A DNA stretch of 64,000 nt from Xestospongia muta (GCA_963693285.1 OY848917.1:5094118-5158117), one strand, 5' to 3'. Shown: positions 33,449 to 45,872, counted from the first letter of the stretch. Numbers and translations are program-made. The notes: generated from the letters alone by a model not told the origin.

Positions 33449-36400
33449 TTAATCTGCATAATCCTCAAGCAGAGGCTCCCTAAATTCTTTATTCCATCTC
33501 TCTCTATCATTATCCAAAACAATGTTGACATCATCTAAATATCTTTGTCTTATCTGTGTAATTTTAAACGTCAGATTCTTCATAATCTTCATCAAAGGAT
33601 TCCACATCTTCATAAACATTCTAAACTTCTTCATATACTCCAAGACATGATATCCAATCAACAACAACAATACAAAAAGTATCAGTGACATGAAGACACT
33701 AGCATATGGTGATGATTTTGATATCTTCCCTTGAAGCTGAAAGTAAAGAGCTGTAAATTCCATCAACACTAAATTAACCAATATAAATCCCTCTACAACA
33801 TTCACTAAATGACCTCGAAAAGGCTTACAGTAAATTTGTATAAATGTAAATGGAGCCAGTAACAAGATATGAAGACATAGTAGAAGAGAAGGATCCTTAC
33901 CTCGTAATAAAGCATAGCTGATATAAGCACACACCAATAACCACAGACGAGCACCAAACCACCATCCCCAACCTTCTCTGTAGTGTCCTTGGTAAGCATC
34001 AAGGAAATTACGACGACGTCTAATACACCTAACTCTTAGAGCCAGTGAACCACAAGTTGTCCATAGAAGAAAAGGAATTAAGTAGATTAAAGTTACTCCA
34101 ATGGCTATACTGAACAGAATGATATGCCCAGTGTCTTTCCAATACTTAATATTGCCATCAATATACCATACAGTATAGTCACCTTGTGGTGTTTGGATAG
34201 ATACTGGTGTGAAGATATCTATAACTGTGAGTAACAGTTTAGCAAATGACATGTAAAATAAAGTAGCAAGAACTTGTACAGATGAGTAAGAAGTTAAGTT
34301 TGCAATTCGAGTAGAGAATCTGCTCAATAAAACAAGAACTACTACAATTAGCCACAAGTAGACAGGGAAAACAAACTGGAGAGCTGTCTTGTATAGAGCT
34401 GTCATTTCTTTGAAAAAACATACCCCAAATCCCAAATTGAGATTGACTAAGGAGAAGATTATGTTTAAGAAGTGTCCATACATATGACTTTCTGTGAGGG
34501 AATCTCGAAGACTAACTTCTGTCATATTAGCAAAGAAGACTATTCCTCCTAATACCTTAGTGGAAATGGTGATACTAAGACAAAACAAGATTAAAATGGC
34601 TGCTATTCCTGCAACTACAAATGCAATAATGAGCAACAAAAACAAGTTTGAGTGACAACGCTCACAGTCATCAGATCCTAAAACAATGCTGTAACCCTCA
34701 ACACAATCTCCACAAAGTGTTCCTCTCCTGTTTGGATGACATATGTAGTCTTTTTGTGTCATATCAATATCAGTGAGATCACTATTACAATATCCTGTAG
34801 GACAAACAGAAGCAAAACCATAGCTGTGATTTTGAATATATCCAAGCCACTTTCCACTTGAAATTGTAATACTTGTAGTATCAATGTCACATATGTTGGC
34901 TATCTTTTGGTTAGTAATGAAAGAGTCACATGTACAAATTCCATGAGAAATAGAGAAACCAACAGGACAAGGCATCATTAAGATAGGAATGATCATTTGA
35001 ATTGATCCTTCAAGAACAGCAAAATGCAAATTTTGCTTCATTTTTGGAGGTAGATAATATGGCCCAGTAAACAGTCTGAAGCTTACATTTGTGCATGTAA
35101 CATTATTTAATAATTGAGCTTTTTTACTAAGAATCAATTTTGGTCCCTTCATTACTGCCATGTCAAAGTAAATGAACAACTTTGTTAGAGTTGGTTTTCT
35201 CTGGAAGTCAATTGCTATGATTGAAAGTTGAATTAACTTTCCAGGATAGGTGTTAATTTTGTGTTTAGTGTTATTGATCATAACTTGACCAGTTCTTGGA
35301 TCACACAGTTGTAAACCTGTAGGTGGTGATGATATTTTATTCAAATAGTTATGTAGAGGATACATGTGCTCCAATTTGCAATAATGTAGTCCATCAGAAT
35401 ATATGAGGTAGAAACCTTTATTAATTTCAGGAAAGGTAATTGTTATGTTTTGTGTAGCATTTGGTTTGAATTTTAGAGGACAATCTGTGTAGACACTATA
35501 TGGTTGTCCAAGTGCTGTTATTGCTCCTGCTGGTGGAAAATTATTTTCACCCTCAAAACCTATTTGGGAAGGTGCCTGGAATGTAACATGTGATAGTGAT
35601 TCAAGACGAATGAAGGAACTAATTTTCGCCGCATAGTGAAAAAACTGCAATTTTCCTTGTATGAATAGACTACTATTCACTGCAACTAGTACTGCTTGAT
35701 GGTTACAATAAAAATGATTACCAGTAGTGTGTTGCTTTATAGAAATTGAGTTAATATAGTGGAACTCAAATAACGATCCAGTAATAACATCATAAATTTC
35801 CTTATCTGGTGAGCATCGCTGACTACGAGCTCTTACATAAATATCTGAGAGTACCACAGAAATATTGTAAATATCATCAGTCAATGGAATATGTTTATTA
35901 GCTACAATATACAGTGAAGATCCACCAAATGTTGCTTTATTATAGAACCATATTGTTTCATTAAAAATTATTGTTGCAACAATACAAGAAACACAATTTA
36001 CTTGAATGAATACAGCACCTCCATAGTAACCACTTGTATTGTTAAAAAACTTTATTTGATTGAAAGTTATTGTCAAGCTGGTTTCAATTGTTGTAATAGT
36101 ACGAGTGATAACATATATTGCAACACCACCACCTCTAGCTCTGTATGAACCTGTAACTGAGTTATTGTAAAAGTTGTTGACTATTGATGGAGTAGTGTTA
36201 AATATTAGATTAGGTATAATTGGAGATATTGTATTGAGGTATAATACCAAACACCCACCAGCTATATCACCACTATTACTACTAACATCATTAGACTCCA
36301 ATACAACATGTCCATTTTTATATGAAGACCCAATGAATAATATAGTCAGTCCTCCAGCACCAAATACTGGTACTTGGTGTGCATCAAACTGAAGAATGTC

Positions 36401-37132
36401 AATTGGATTTTGTCCCCACAAATATTGATTGACATTCCTTGTTATGGTTGAGCTCTTAATTAAAAGGGATTGACCACTCTGCAGCTTATCAGACTCATCA
36501 ATAAACAGAAAAAGTAATCCACTGCCAGAACAAAATGGGCTAACCAATTTGAGTTGCTGTGATGTACAAACAATAGAATCAGTCACTGTAATATTATAGA
36601 AAAGAGTCTCTCCATGTACATTAATAGCAATTATAGCATATCCATAATATCCTCCATCAATAGATACATTAGATACATGTAGTTCATTACAATGATGAAA
36701 TAGCAAGACAGCAGATAGTCCTATAGGAAAATAAAGCCATGTGTTATTAGAAGTAATAGCTGTGTTTAATATGCCACCACATTGATGGATATTAAGGTTG
36801 TACAAGTATAGTCCAGATATGTTTATAAAACCAATTCCTCTAGTAGGAACAGTGTTATTGTTGCAGATAATGTGAGCAGCTTTGACTGAGCTATTGCTGG
36901 CAATTGTTATGTTGTTGATATTTTTAACCAGACAGAAGGGTCCAGGTACAAGGTAGTGAGGTACAGCAGTTGAGAGAATAAGGACAGTATCTGAGTTAAG
37001 GAGTAAAGAACCATTGCCACACAAAAAATACTGAAGAGTATTAGAATCAGATTCATTTCCATGAAGATGAACAACATACTCTCCTGATACAATAGATGCT
37101 GTAAGAAGTAACATATATACTAGCACATCCAT
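33449..37132 (-). CDS. Array copy 4: beta-helix/Cys-rich/multi-pass protein, 1227 aa
   Basis: Intact single-exon member. The ectodomain shares the second version of the variable blocks with copy 3 (FEFHYINSISIKQHTTGNHF, FTGPYYLPPKMKQNLHF). It has its own insert-like changes at ARSQRCSPDKEIYDVITG and VMKGPKLILSKKAQ, and a unique QYFLCGNGS near residue 34. Between membrane segments 2 and 3 it reads KEMTALYKT where the others have KGMTALYKT. The tail ends EFREPLLEDYAD, the YAD variant shared only with copy 5. An AGTAAA variant hexamer replaces AATAAA downstream (33392-33397, minus strand). Confidence 0.88.
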   Translation of the reverse strand: MDVLVYMLLLTASIVSGEYVVHLHGNESDSNTLQYFLCGNGSLLLNSDTVLILSTAVPHYLVPGPFCLVKNINNITIASNSSVKAAHIICNNNTVPTRGIGFINISGLYLYNLNIHQCGGILNTAITSNNTWLYFPIGLSAVLLFHHCNELHVSNVSIDGGYYGYAIIAINVHGETLFYNITVTDSIVCTSQQLKLVSPFCSGSGLLFLFIDESDKLQSGQSLLIKSSTITRNVNQYLWGQNPIDILQFDAHQVPVFGAGGLTILFIGSSYKNGHVVLESNDVSSNSGDIAGGCLVLYLNTISPIIPNLIFNTTPSIVNNFYNNSVTGSYRARGGGVAIYVITRTITTIETSLTITFNQIKFFNNTSGYYGGAVFIQVNCVSCIVATIIFNETIWFYNKATFGGSSLYIVANKHIPLTDDIYNISVVLSDIYVRARSQRCSPDKEIYDVITGSLFEFHYINSISIKQHTTGNHFYCNHQAVLVAVNSSLFIQGKLQFFHYAAKISSFIRLESLSHVTFQAPSQIGFEGENNFPPAGAITALGQPYSVYTDCPLKFKPNATQNITITFPEINKGFYLIYSDGLHYCKLEHMYPLHNYLNKISSPPTGLQLCDPRTGQVMINNTKHKINTYPGKLIQLSIIAIDFQRKPTLTKLFIYFDMAVMKGPKLILSKKAQLLNNVTCTNVSFRLFTGPYYLPPKMKQNLHFAVLEGSIQMIIPILMMPCPVGFSISHGICTCDSFITNQKIANICDIDTTSITISSGKWLGYIQNHSYGFASVCPTGYCNSDLTDIDMTQKDYICHPNRRGTLCGDCVEGYSIVLGSDDCERCHSNLFLLLIIAFVVAGIAAILILFCLSITISTKVLGGIVFFANMTEVSLRDSLTESHMYGHFLNIIFSLVNLNLGFGVCFFKEMTALYKTALQFVFPVYLWLIVVVLVLLSRFSTRIANLTSYSSVQVLATLFYMSFAKLLLTVIDIFTPVSIQTPQGDYTVWYIDGNIKYWKDTGHIILFSIAIGVTLIYLIPFLLWTTCGSLALRVRCIRRRRNFLDAYQGHYREGWGWWFGARLWLLVCAYISYALLRGKDPSLLLCLHILLLAPFTFIQIYCKPFRGHLVNVVEGFILVNLVLMEFTALYFQLQGKISKSSPYASVFMSLILFVLLLLIGYHVLEYMKKFRMFMKMWNPLMKIMKNLTFKITQIRQRYLDDVNIVLDNDRERWNKEFREPLLEDYAD

Positions 37133-37400
37133 TGTGTAAGTGGCGAAAACTGAGAAGAAAACAGCTACTTTTACAGTTACTGTGCACAGTCAAACAGTTA
37201 TTTATATACAGTGAGTCTGTGTACGATCAAAACAATTTGTTTTTTAAAAGTGTATATACAACTATAATAGCAAATTGATAACACAAACTGCTACTTTTAC
37301 AGTTACTGTGCACGGACAAAACAATTTGTTATTTTTTTAAAAACCGTATATACAACTATAATAGCAAATTGAAAAACATAACATTACGTGAGTGACAGCT
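37133..37400 (-). promoter_or_regulatory. Candidate promoter of copy 4 with internal tandem duplication
   Basis: The segment starting GCTACTTTTACAGTTACTGT at 37164 is repeated from 37290 (126 bp apart). Both copies carry a GTGCAC motif, CAAAACAATTTG, a GTATATACAAC element and CAAATTGA. Other array genes have one such set, so this gene has a doubled proximal element set. Confidence 0.5.
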
Positions 37401-38214
37401 ACAGCTACATAGCCGACATGCGGAAATAGTCAAAGCGTAAATTACGACACGCCCACACATTGTAATTGCCATAAATACTAACATTGAAACATTGAAACAT
37501 TGAAAAGACATGGTGTAATTGGAAAGAAACGTTGTTCAATATATCTATTAATTTATTTATCCTATTTTTTATTTTGAATTTTTATTTTTTTATGACGATG
37601 TTAGCCCTTAAAAGTTTATGGTTTAGGGAACAGTTTCAATTGTTTTTTCTCCATCAAAAATTCATTTAGTAATGTCTGCCTAAAGTGAAAACAACCATTA
37701 CTGGTGCAGTCTACCTAGACACAGTCCAATACATTTCACGTCAATTCTTTAAAAATCCACACAAGTTTAAATGTGACAGATTGCAGTTTATTCTTCTAAA
37801 CAATTCCCTTTTTTCAATATTCTATTCTCAAGATAGTGTGATACAAAGGACAAGAAAACAAGGACTCTAATTTATATCTAAGGCTTCATTAGTTACCAAA
37901 TAGAAAGCAGTGATACAATAGATGAGAGAATAATGACAACATCCGTGTTTACATTTCTAACATACTATAAGAATGACTGTTTAGACAATATGTATGTTAG
38001 TTATGAAAACAACATATGATGTTTACTTTCTGTTTGCATCAAATAATTGAAGTTAATCTATTTGAGTAGGAATAACAAGAGCAGTAGTATGTTACTTAAT
38101 AAGGTAGAAGTATTGGTGAATGAAAAACAATGAATTGTTTTTACAATAAAATAACATACTAAATAGCCATATACATTATCTTAAAAGTATCAGATACATA
38201 AAATCAACATTGCA

Positions 38215-38360
38215 CATCATATTTTAAATACTGTATCTGAATAAAGGAGAAAACCACTACCATACAAGTAATAAGGAAGTGGTGAATCAAATTCATTTCC
38301 ACAAACATGAATGACATACTGTCTTGATACAGTAGATACTGTAACATACATACTATCATG
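38215..38360 (-). pseudogene. Relic of a divergent family-gene 5' end
   Basis: Matches the relic at 27696-27895 closely, but a frame change after the CGNE-equivalent position interrupts it. Confidence 0.45.
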
Positions 38361-39351
38361 TTCATTGTGATAAAGGATGAAAAATGAGAAGGAAGCAAAC
38401 AGCCAATTACTTATTTAACTCCATGAAATCTCGCACTTCAAATAAGCTGAATTTTTACATTGCAGTAGTTTCTACTAAACTATTCTTTTTAGAGTGTCCT
38501 TTACTAAAGACAGTGAAATACAGAGAATGAGAGAATAAGGATTGTAATTGAATGAGGTAGATGAGACGATGTTTCATCAAATCTTTGCTTCTGATTATCT
38601 ACGAGAAAGCCATTTTATAATGGGTGTGTCTTCGAAAGGAGAGTTAATAATTATAACCATAAATTATCGGTGTAAAATGGAACCATAGACAATGAGTCAT
38701 GGAAGAAAAATAGGATTAATCAGAAAGAAGAGAGCAACACTATAATTGTACTGATGAAATGAAGGTCCTGTTATCTGAAGAATTTTTATTTGAAGTCCTA
38801 TGAACATATAAAAAGTGTGCATTCTGAAATACATATATTATATTGGCAACAGAAGCAAGGCCTTCTGGAAAGACGAGATATCTCATCTTAAGATGCTTAA
38901 AAATAATATGTAAATGGAATGTCTTAATCCAATCTTTAATACATAACTTTGTTATCTTTTTTCATTAATTTAGTCTGTATCCAAATGGTACTTATTGAAA
39001 CTTAGTAGGCATATCTGGATATTCCCTTTAAAACACTAACTGCTTAACACTGTAAAAATTGATTGATTAAATTAACTAATACAAGGTTATATATGTAAAT
39101 GTAAACATAATATCATTTTGATTACTATTGTATTATGAAATTGAAGGTTTTGTAGCTACATAAGCACTTACTTTTTTGACCAAAATAAAGTTGTATCACA
39201 ATTTACTGAAGTGTCAAATAGTTATGACGTACTGCCTTAAACTAAAGATTTGAGAGCAATAAGGTAATCTATATATCATTCTTTGATAAGTATTCTATTT
39301 TAAATTTTCAATGATACATAACATTTCAGTTGTGCAGTGTGACCATGTGCA

Positions 39352-39393
<42 letters not shown>
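39352..39393. repeat. (TA)n microsatellite
   Basis: A TA dinucleotide run with one interruption near its start, at the unit position that holds shorter TA runs in other spacers. Confidence 0.9.
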
Positions 39394-39395
<2 letters not shown>

Positions 39396-40334
39396 TAAAA
39401 TTATAAAATACCATATTGACATTATAAAGTTTTTTTGTGAACCAAACCTATTGTCACAAGTTGTTATTCTTTAATCTTCTTATTATACCACCCTAGAACA
39501 GTATTACTGTCATTTGGCTCACAGAAGAAAGTAATTGTCCTACCAAATTTGAATTTATCTTTCTGTCTTTGTCATAAAAAAGGTCAAGAAGTTTTTAAGC
39601 CATCTAAGCCAGTTGTTGTACTGTATTTTGATGAAGACTTTCAACAAAGGATTGATGTAGATGATGGTTACGTTCCCACTACCAAAGAAAAGCAACAGGT
39701 CGTCAATCTATAACAAATAACTCAACCATCAATAAGGAACTAATTTTACAGGTAAGTTATTTCAATTTGTTATTAATTTAAAAATCAGGAATATGTTATA
39801 ACACATTAGACATAAATAAATTAGACATAATCACATTTGATAGTCATATAGAGATTGCTTATGACTAAACACAGAATATTGTCTTTCACGTGAATAAAAA
39901 AGTCAACTAACTTGTTTTTGTTTACAAATATGAATTATATCACAAAAAGTGATGTTATGTATATAATTATATATGTAAATATGGCTGAAAAAAGCATTAA
40001 AAGTTCTATCAATTCTCTAGGTATTTGAGCAGGCTCTTTTAATCACTTTGTAACAATAATCAATGATATCAATGAGAGCAATAATTTATTGTGACTCACC
40101 CATTTTATTGTTAAGTTTCACTAATGATACATGTAACTAACAATATAATCTAATATAATTTATGTCCCAATATAATAAACAAAAAATTAACGAGTCTACA
40201 AGAAAATGATATAATCTAATCAAATGCAGCATAAATTTCTTGTTGTCTAAATCTCAATATCACAAAGATATTAAATATTTATTTAAGAAAACTACTACAT
40301 ACTAATTGTTTCAAACAAAAATAAATGGAATGTA

Positions 40335-40522
40335 TTAATCTGAATAACCTTCAAGCAGATGTTGACATCATCTAAATATCTTTGTCTTATCTGTGTAATT
40401 TTAAACCTCAGATTCTTCATAATCTTCATCAAAGGATTACACATCTTCATAAACATTCTAAACCTCTTCATATATCCCAAGACATGATATCCAATCAACA
40501 ACAACAATACAAAAAGTATCAG
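40335..40522 (-). pseudogene. C-terminal scrap of a ninth family copy
   Basis: The minus strand encodes LILFVLLLLIGYHVLGYMKR, FRMFMKMCNPLMKIMKN and IRQRYLDDVNI, equivalent to residues about 1150-1200 of the intact proteins. About 50 bases are then missing before the terminal LEDYSD-equivalent codons. Upstream of residue 1150 the gene is cut at AGTATCAG (40522), and the sequence jumps into the palindrome of the delta-type 3' flank. Its own downstream flank is of the gamma type, so it marks a deletion or unequal crossover between units. Confidence 0.8.
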
Positions 40523-41521
40523 CATACTATCATATTGACTGTTTAGTTAATATGATAGTATGTTAGAAATTAAAACAGCATATGATATGATTGTTACAAT
40601 TGAATGGATCCCCACATATGTTATTTACCAAGTCTATTGCATTTGTAAAGTTTTAATTTTAAGGGGTTTTGGTTAAGAAACAATCATATTAATGGCAAAT
40701 GAATGAACAAAATAAGTAAATTAAAAATAATAAGTAACAGTCACACAATTGGCTAATTGACAATATAGCCAAATCATGTAGGACCATTTTCACGTTACAA
40801 ACCCATAATTTGACAAGAAGTTGTTCCATCAAGTTATGGTATGCCCTCTTCTCAACTAACACAATACACATGTAGTGCATCCAATGAATATTCTTCTCAT
40901 GATCTGGCAAAAGGTTACCTGGATTCAAAGTGACACAATACAACTAAGCAAATGAATAGTACTTCTGATTACTCTACCATATCACTGATTTTGTTGTCTT
41001 CTTAAAATTAGCATCCTCTGATGTAGCACTGACTTCACCAGCTTTGGATAGAATAAAACAATGTTGATTGATTAATTGAGCTGAAAACAAAGACATCAAA
41101 TCTGTGGGTTTTCTGTCTATAAATTCAGAAACAAACATTACTCCAGATGCATAGTAGTTATCTTTAGCTGGCAGCTAGCTAGCTGCATTTTTTAATTGAT
41201 TCATTGTTCCAGTCACTATTAAGCTATAAATCCATTAGCGTTTTGATGTAAATTATTACCTGTCATTTAACTTTCAACAATATTTTAACTAATATCTATT
41301 GTTAGGTTTCACTAATGATACATGTAACTAACAAAATAATCAGATATATTTATAAAACAATATAGTAAACAAAAAATGAACTGTTCTACAAGAAAGCAAC
41401 ATAATGTAGTCAAAATGCTACATATTTGTTGATCTAAGTCACAATACCACAAAGGTATTAAATATTTACTTAATAAAATCACTACATACTAATTGTTTCA
41501 AACAAAAATAAATGGAATGTG

Positions 41522-44500
41522 TTAATCTGCATAATCCTCAAGCAAAGGCTCCCTAAATTCTTTATTCCATCTCTCTGTATCATTATCCAAAACAATGTTG
41601 ACATCATCTAAATATCTTTGTCTTATATGTGTAATTTTAAACCTCAGATTCTTCATAATCTTCATCAAAGGATTACACATCTTCATAAACATTCTAAACT
41701 TCTTCATATATTCCAAGACATGATATCCAATCAACAACAACAATACAAAAAGTATCAGTGACATGAAGACACTAGCATATGGTGCTGATTTTGATATCTT
41801 CCCTTGAAGCTGAAAGTAAAGAGCTGTAAATTCCATCAACACTAAATTAACCAATATAAATCCCTCTACAACATTCACTAAATGACCTCGAAAAGGCTTA
41901 CAGTAAATTTGTATAAATGTAAATGGAGCCAGTAACAAGATATGAAGACATAGTAGAAAGGAAGGATCCTTACCTCGTAATAAAGCATAGCTGATATAAG
42001 CACACACCAATAGCCACAGACGAGCACCAAACCACCATCCCCAACCTTCTCTATAGTGTCCTTGATAGGCATCAAGAAAATTACGACGACGTCTAATACA
42101 CCTAACTTTTAGAGCCAGTGAACCACAAGTTGTCCATAGAAGAAAGGGTATTAAATAAATCAGAGTCACTCCTATGGCTACACTGAACAGAATGACATGC
42201 CCAGTGTCTTTCCAATACTTAACATTGCCATCAATATACCATACAGTATAGTCACCTTGTGGTGTTTGGATAGATACTGGTGTGAAGATATCTATAACTG
42301 TGAGTAACAGTTTAGCAAATGACATGTAAAATAAAGTAGCAAGAACTTGTACTGAAGAGTAAGAAGTTAAGTTTGCAATTCGAGTAGAGAATCTGCTCAA
42401 TAAAACAAGAACTACTACAATTAGCCACAAGTAGACAGGGAAAACAAACTGGAGAGCTGTCTTGTATAGAGCTGTCATTCCTTTGAAAAAACATACCCCA
42501 AATCCCAAATTGAGATTGAGTAAGGAGAAAACTATGTTTAATATGTGTCCATACATGTGACTTTCTGTGAGGGAATCTCGAAGACTAACTTCTGTCATGT
42601 TAGCAAAGAAGACTATTCCTCCTAATACCTTACTAGAAATGGTGATACTAAGACAAAACAAGATTAAAATGGCTGCTATTCCTACAACTACAAATGCAAT
42701 AATGAGAAACAAAAACAAGTTTGAGTGACAACGTTCACAGTCATCAGATCCTAAAACAATGCTGTAACCCTCAACACAATCTCCACAAAGTGTTCCTCTC
42801 CTGTTTGGATGACATATGTAGTCTTTTTGTGTCATATCAATATCAGTGAGATCACTATTACAATATCCTGTAGGACAAACAGAAGCAAAACCATAGCTGT
42901 GATTTTGAATATATCCAAGCCACTTTCCACTTGAAATTGTTATACTTGTAGTATCAATGTTACATATGTTTGCTATCTTTTGGTTAGTAATGAAAGAGTC
43001 ACATGTACAAATTCCATGAGAAATAGAGAAATAAACAGGACAAGGCATCATTAAGATAGGAATGATCATTTGAATTGATCCTTCAAGAACAGTAAAATGC
43101 AAATTTTGTATTGTTTTTTTTATGAAAATATGTCCCACTTAACAGTTTAAATTTTACAATTGTGCATGGAAATTCATGTAACAATTGCTCTTTCTTACTA
43201 AGAATCCACTTTATTTTCTTGATGTTAACAATGTTAATGTCAAAGTACATGAACAATTTTGCTAGTGTTGGTTGTCTCTGAAAATCCATTGCTACGATTA
43301 AAAGTTTAATAAACTTTCCAGGATAGGTGTTAATTGTGTGGTTAGTGTTATTGTTCATAACTTCACCAGTTCTTGGATCACACAGTTGTAAACCTGTAGG
43401 TGGTGATGATATTTTATTCAAATATTTATGTAGAGGATACATGTGCTCCAATTTGCAATGTTGTAGTCCATCTGAATAAACAAGATATAGACCTTTCAGT
43501 TTAATTGGAGGAAAATCAATCGTTATGTTGTGAGTAGCATTTGGTTGAAATATTAGAGGACAATCTGTGTATACACTATATGGTTGTCCAAGTGCTGTTA
43601 TTGCTCCTGCTGGTGGAAAATTATTTTTACCCTCAAATCGTATGAAGGCAGGTGCCTGGAATGTAACATGTGATAGTGATTCAAGACGAATGATGGAACT
43701 AATTTTAGCAAAATTGTGTAAAAACAACACTTTTCCTTGTATGAATAGACTACTATTCACTACAACTAGTACTTGTTGATGATTATAGTAAAAATGATTA
43801 CCAAACATCTGTTGCTTTATAGAAATTGAGTCAATGTTGTGGAATTCAAATATTGATCCAGTAATGAAGTCATACACTTCCTTATATAATGAATATTGCT
43901 GTGTATGATTTTTTACATAAATATCTGAGAGTACCACAGAAATATTGTAACTATCATCAGTCAATGGAACATGTTTATTAGCTACAATATACAGTGAAGA
44001 TCCACCAAATTTTGCTTTATTATAGAACCATATCGTTTCAATAAAATATATTTTGCAACAACAGAAGAAGCATAAGATAATTGAATAAATACAGCACCTC
44101 CATAGTAACCACTTGTATTGTTAAAAACTTTATTTGATTGAAAGTTATTGTCAAGCTGGTTTCAATTGTTGTAATAGTACGAGTGATAACATATATTGCA
44201 ACACCACCACTTCTAGCTCTGTATGAACCTGTAACTGAGTTATTATAAAAGTTGACTATTGATGGAGTAGTGTTAAATATTAGATTAGGTATAATTGGAG
44301 ATATTGTATTAAGGTATAATACCAAACACCCACCAGCTATATTACCACTATTACTACTGACATTATTAGACTCCAAGATAACATGTCCATTTTTATATGA
44401 AGACCCAATGAATAATATAGTCAGTCCTCCAGCACCAAAAACTGGTACTTGCTGCTGTGCACCAAACTGAAGAATGTCAATTGGATTTTGTCCCCACAAA

Positions 44501-45210
44501 TATTGATTGACATTCCTTGATATTGTTGAGCTCTTAATTAAAAGGGATTGACCACTCTGCAATTTATCAGCATTATCAACAAACAGAAAAAGTAATCCAC
44601 TGCCAGAACAAAATGGGCTAACCAATTTGAGTTGTTGTGATGTACAAACAATAGAATCAGTCACTGTAATGTTATAGAAAAGAGTCTCTCCATGTACATC
44701 AATAGCAATTATAGCATATCCATAATATCCTCCATCAATAGATACATTAGATACATGTAGTTCATTACAATGATGAAATAGCAAGACAGCAGATAGTCCT
44801 ATTGGAAAATAAACCCATGTGTTATTAGAAGTGATAGCTGTGTTTAAAATGCCACCACATTGATGGATGTGAAGATTGTACAGGTAAAGTCCAGATATGT
44901 TTATAAAACCAATCCCTCTAGTTGGAACAATGTCATTGTGGCAGATAATGTGAGCAGCTTTGACTGAGCTATTGCTGGAAATTGTTATGTTGTTGATATT
45001 TTTAACCAAACAGAAGGGTCCAGGTACAAGGTAGTGAGGTACAGCAGGTGAGAGGACAAGGACAGTATCTGAATTAAGGAATAAAGAACCATTGCTGCAT
45101 AAATAATACTGAAGTGTCTTAGAATCAGATTCATTTCCATGAAGATGAATGACATACTCTCCTGATACAATAGATGCTGTAAAAAGTAACATATATATTA
45201 GGACATCCAT
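41522..45210 (-). pseudogene. Array copy 5: full-length family member with three 1-bp frameshifts
   Basis: Homology runs from MDVLIYMLLFTASIVSG to FREPLLEDYAD without large gaps, but three single-base changes break the frame. An A is missing from the run at 44123-44127 (five A, six in paralogues). A base is missing at about 44052 (TTTTGC for TTGTTGC). A T is added in the run 43114-43121 (eight, seven in paralogues). Reading from the ATG, translation stops at 44038 after 390 aa, within the beta-helix. Two of the three are in homopolymers, so assembly error is possible. The ectodomain is mosaic: residues 430-500 resemble copy 1 and 515-700 resemble copies 2, 6 and 7. Confidence 0.85.
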
Positions 45211-45460
45211 TGTGAAAAGGACGAAAAATGCGAAGAAACAGTTACTTATACACAGTCAGTCTGTGCACGGTCAAAACAATTTGTTATTTTTCAAAAAGCG
45301 TACATACAACTATAATAGCAAGAACACTATATATTACGTGTCAGCTGGCAGCTACAGCTACGTAACGGAAGTAGACAAAGGTTAATTACCACATATTCAC
45401 ACATTATAATTGCCATAAATACCAACATTGAAAACACATGGTGTAATTGGAGAGAAATGT

Positions 45461-45872
45461 CATAGGAGGCTGAAGGGGCTAGAGCCCCCCCCAATATTTA
45501 GAAAGAGGGGGCTCAGCCCCCCCAAATTTTTATTGCTTGCTACTTACCCCACAAAAAGAATCTAAGTTAATCTTATTGGTGTTGATGAAACTGTCAAAAG
45601 TTTTGACATTTGCAGGCCACAATGACGGAAAAACAGCTTAACAATTGTCTGGTCCTTCATGTACACAAATACATAACTAATGAGTGTGATCTTGTTAAAA
45701 TAGCTAAGGAATTTGTTATGGTAAATGATGAATAAAGGAAATACTTTGGTACATTTTAAATTAATGTTGGTAATACTGATTGTGATTATATCAAACATAG
45801 TTTCTGCATTATGGGTACATTCGTGTCTGCATAATGTAACCCCCCAAAATATAAGTGCTTCATCCGCCTATG
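45461..45872. mobile_element. 412-bp inverted-repeat element
   Basis: The termini CATAGGAGG and CCGCCTATG are imperfect inverted repeats, flanked by AATGT on both sides (45456-45460 and 45873-45877). Paralogous spacers have the uninterrupted site GAGAAATGTGATTCAA. Near the left end, C/G runs form the pair GGGGGCTAGAGCCCCCC-like. There is no transposase frame. The family is not assigned. Confidence 0.8.

Larger units (their letters stand above)
37133..41521. other. Spacer upstream of copy 4
   Basis: No complete gene. It holds the doubled 5' flank, a relic of a family 5' end (about 38215-38360), the insertion-free version of the gypsy site near 38640, a decayed exon-like block (to 39751), a TA microsatellite (39352-39393), a 3' gene scrap (40335-40522), the diverged minus-strand open segment (40689-40943), and the 3' flank of copy 5. 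40523-41521 is a near copy of 32449-33448. Confidence 0.7.

Noticed and set aside
13174..39393. TA-repeat runs as CRISPR-like or regulatory arrays
   Set aside because: Simple dinucleotide microsatellites without spaced repeat units, in an animal-type genome.
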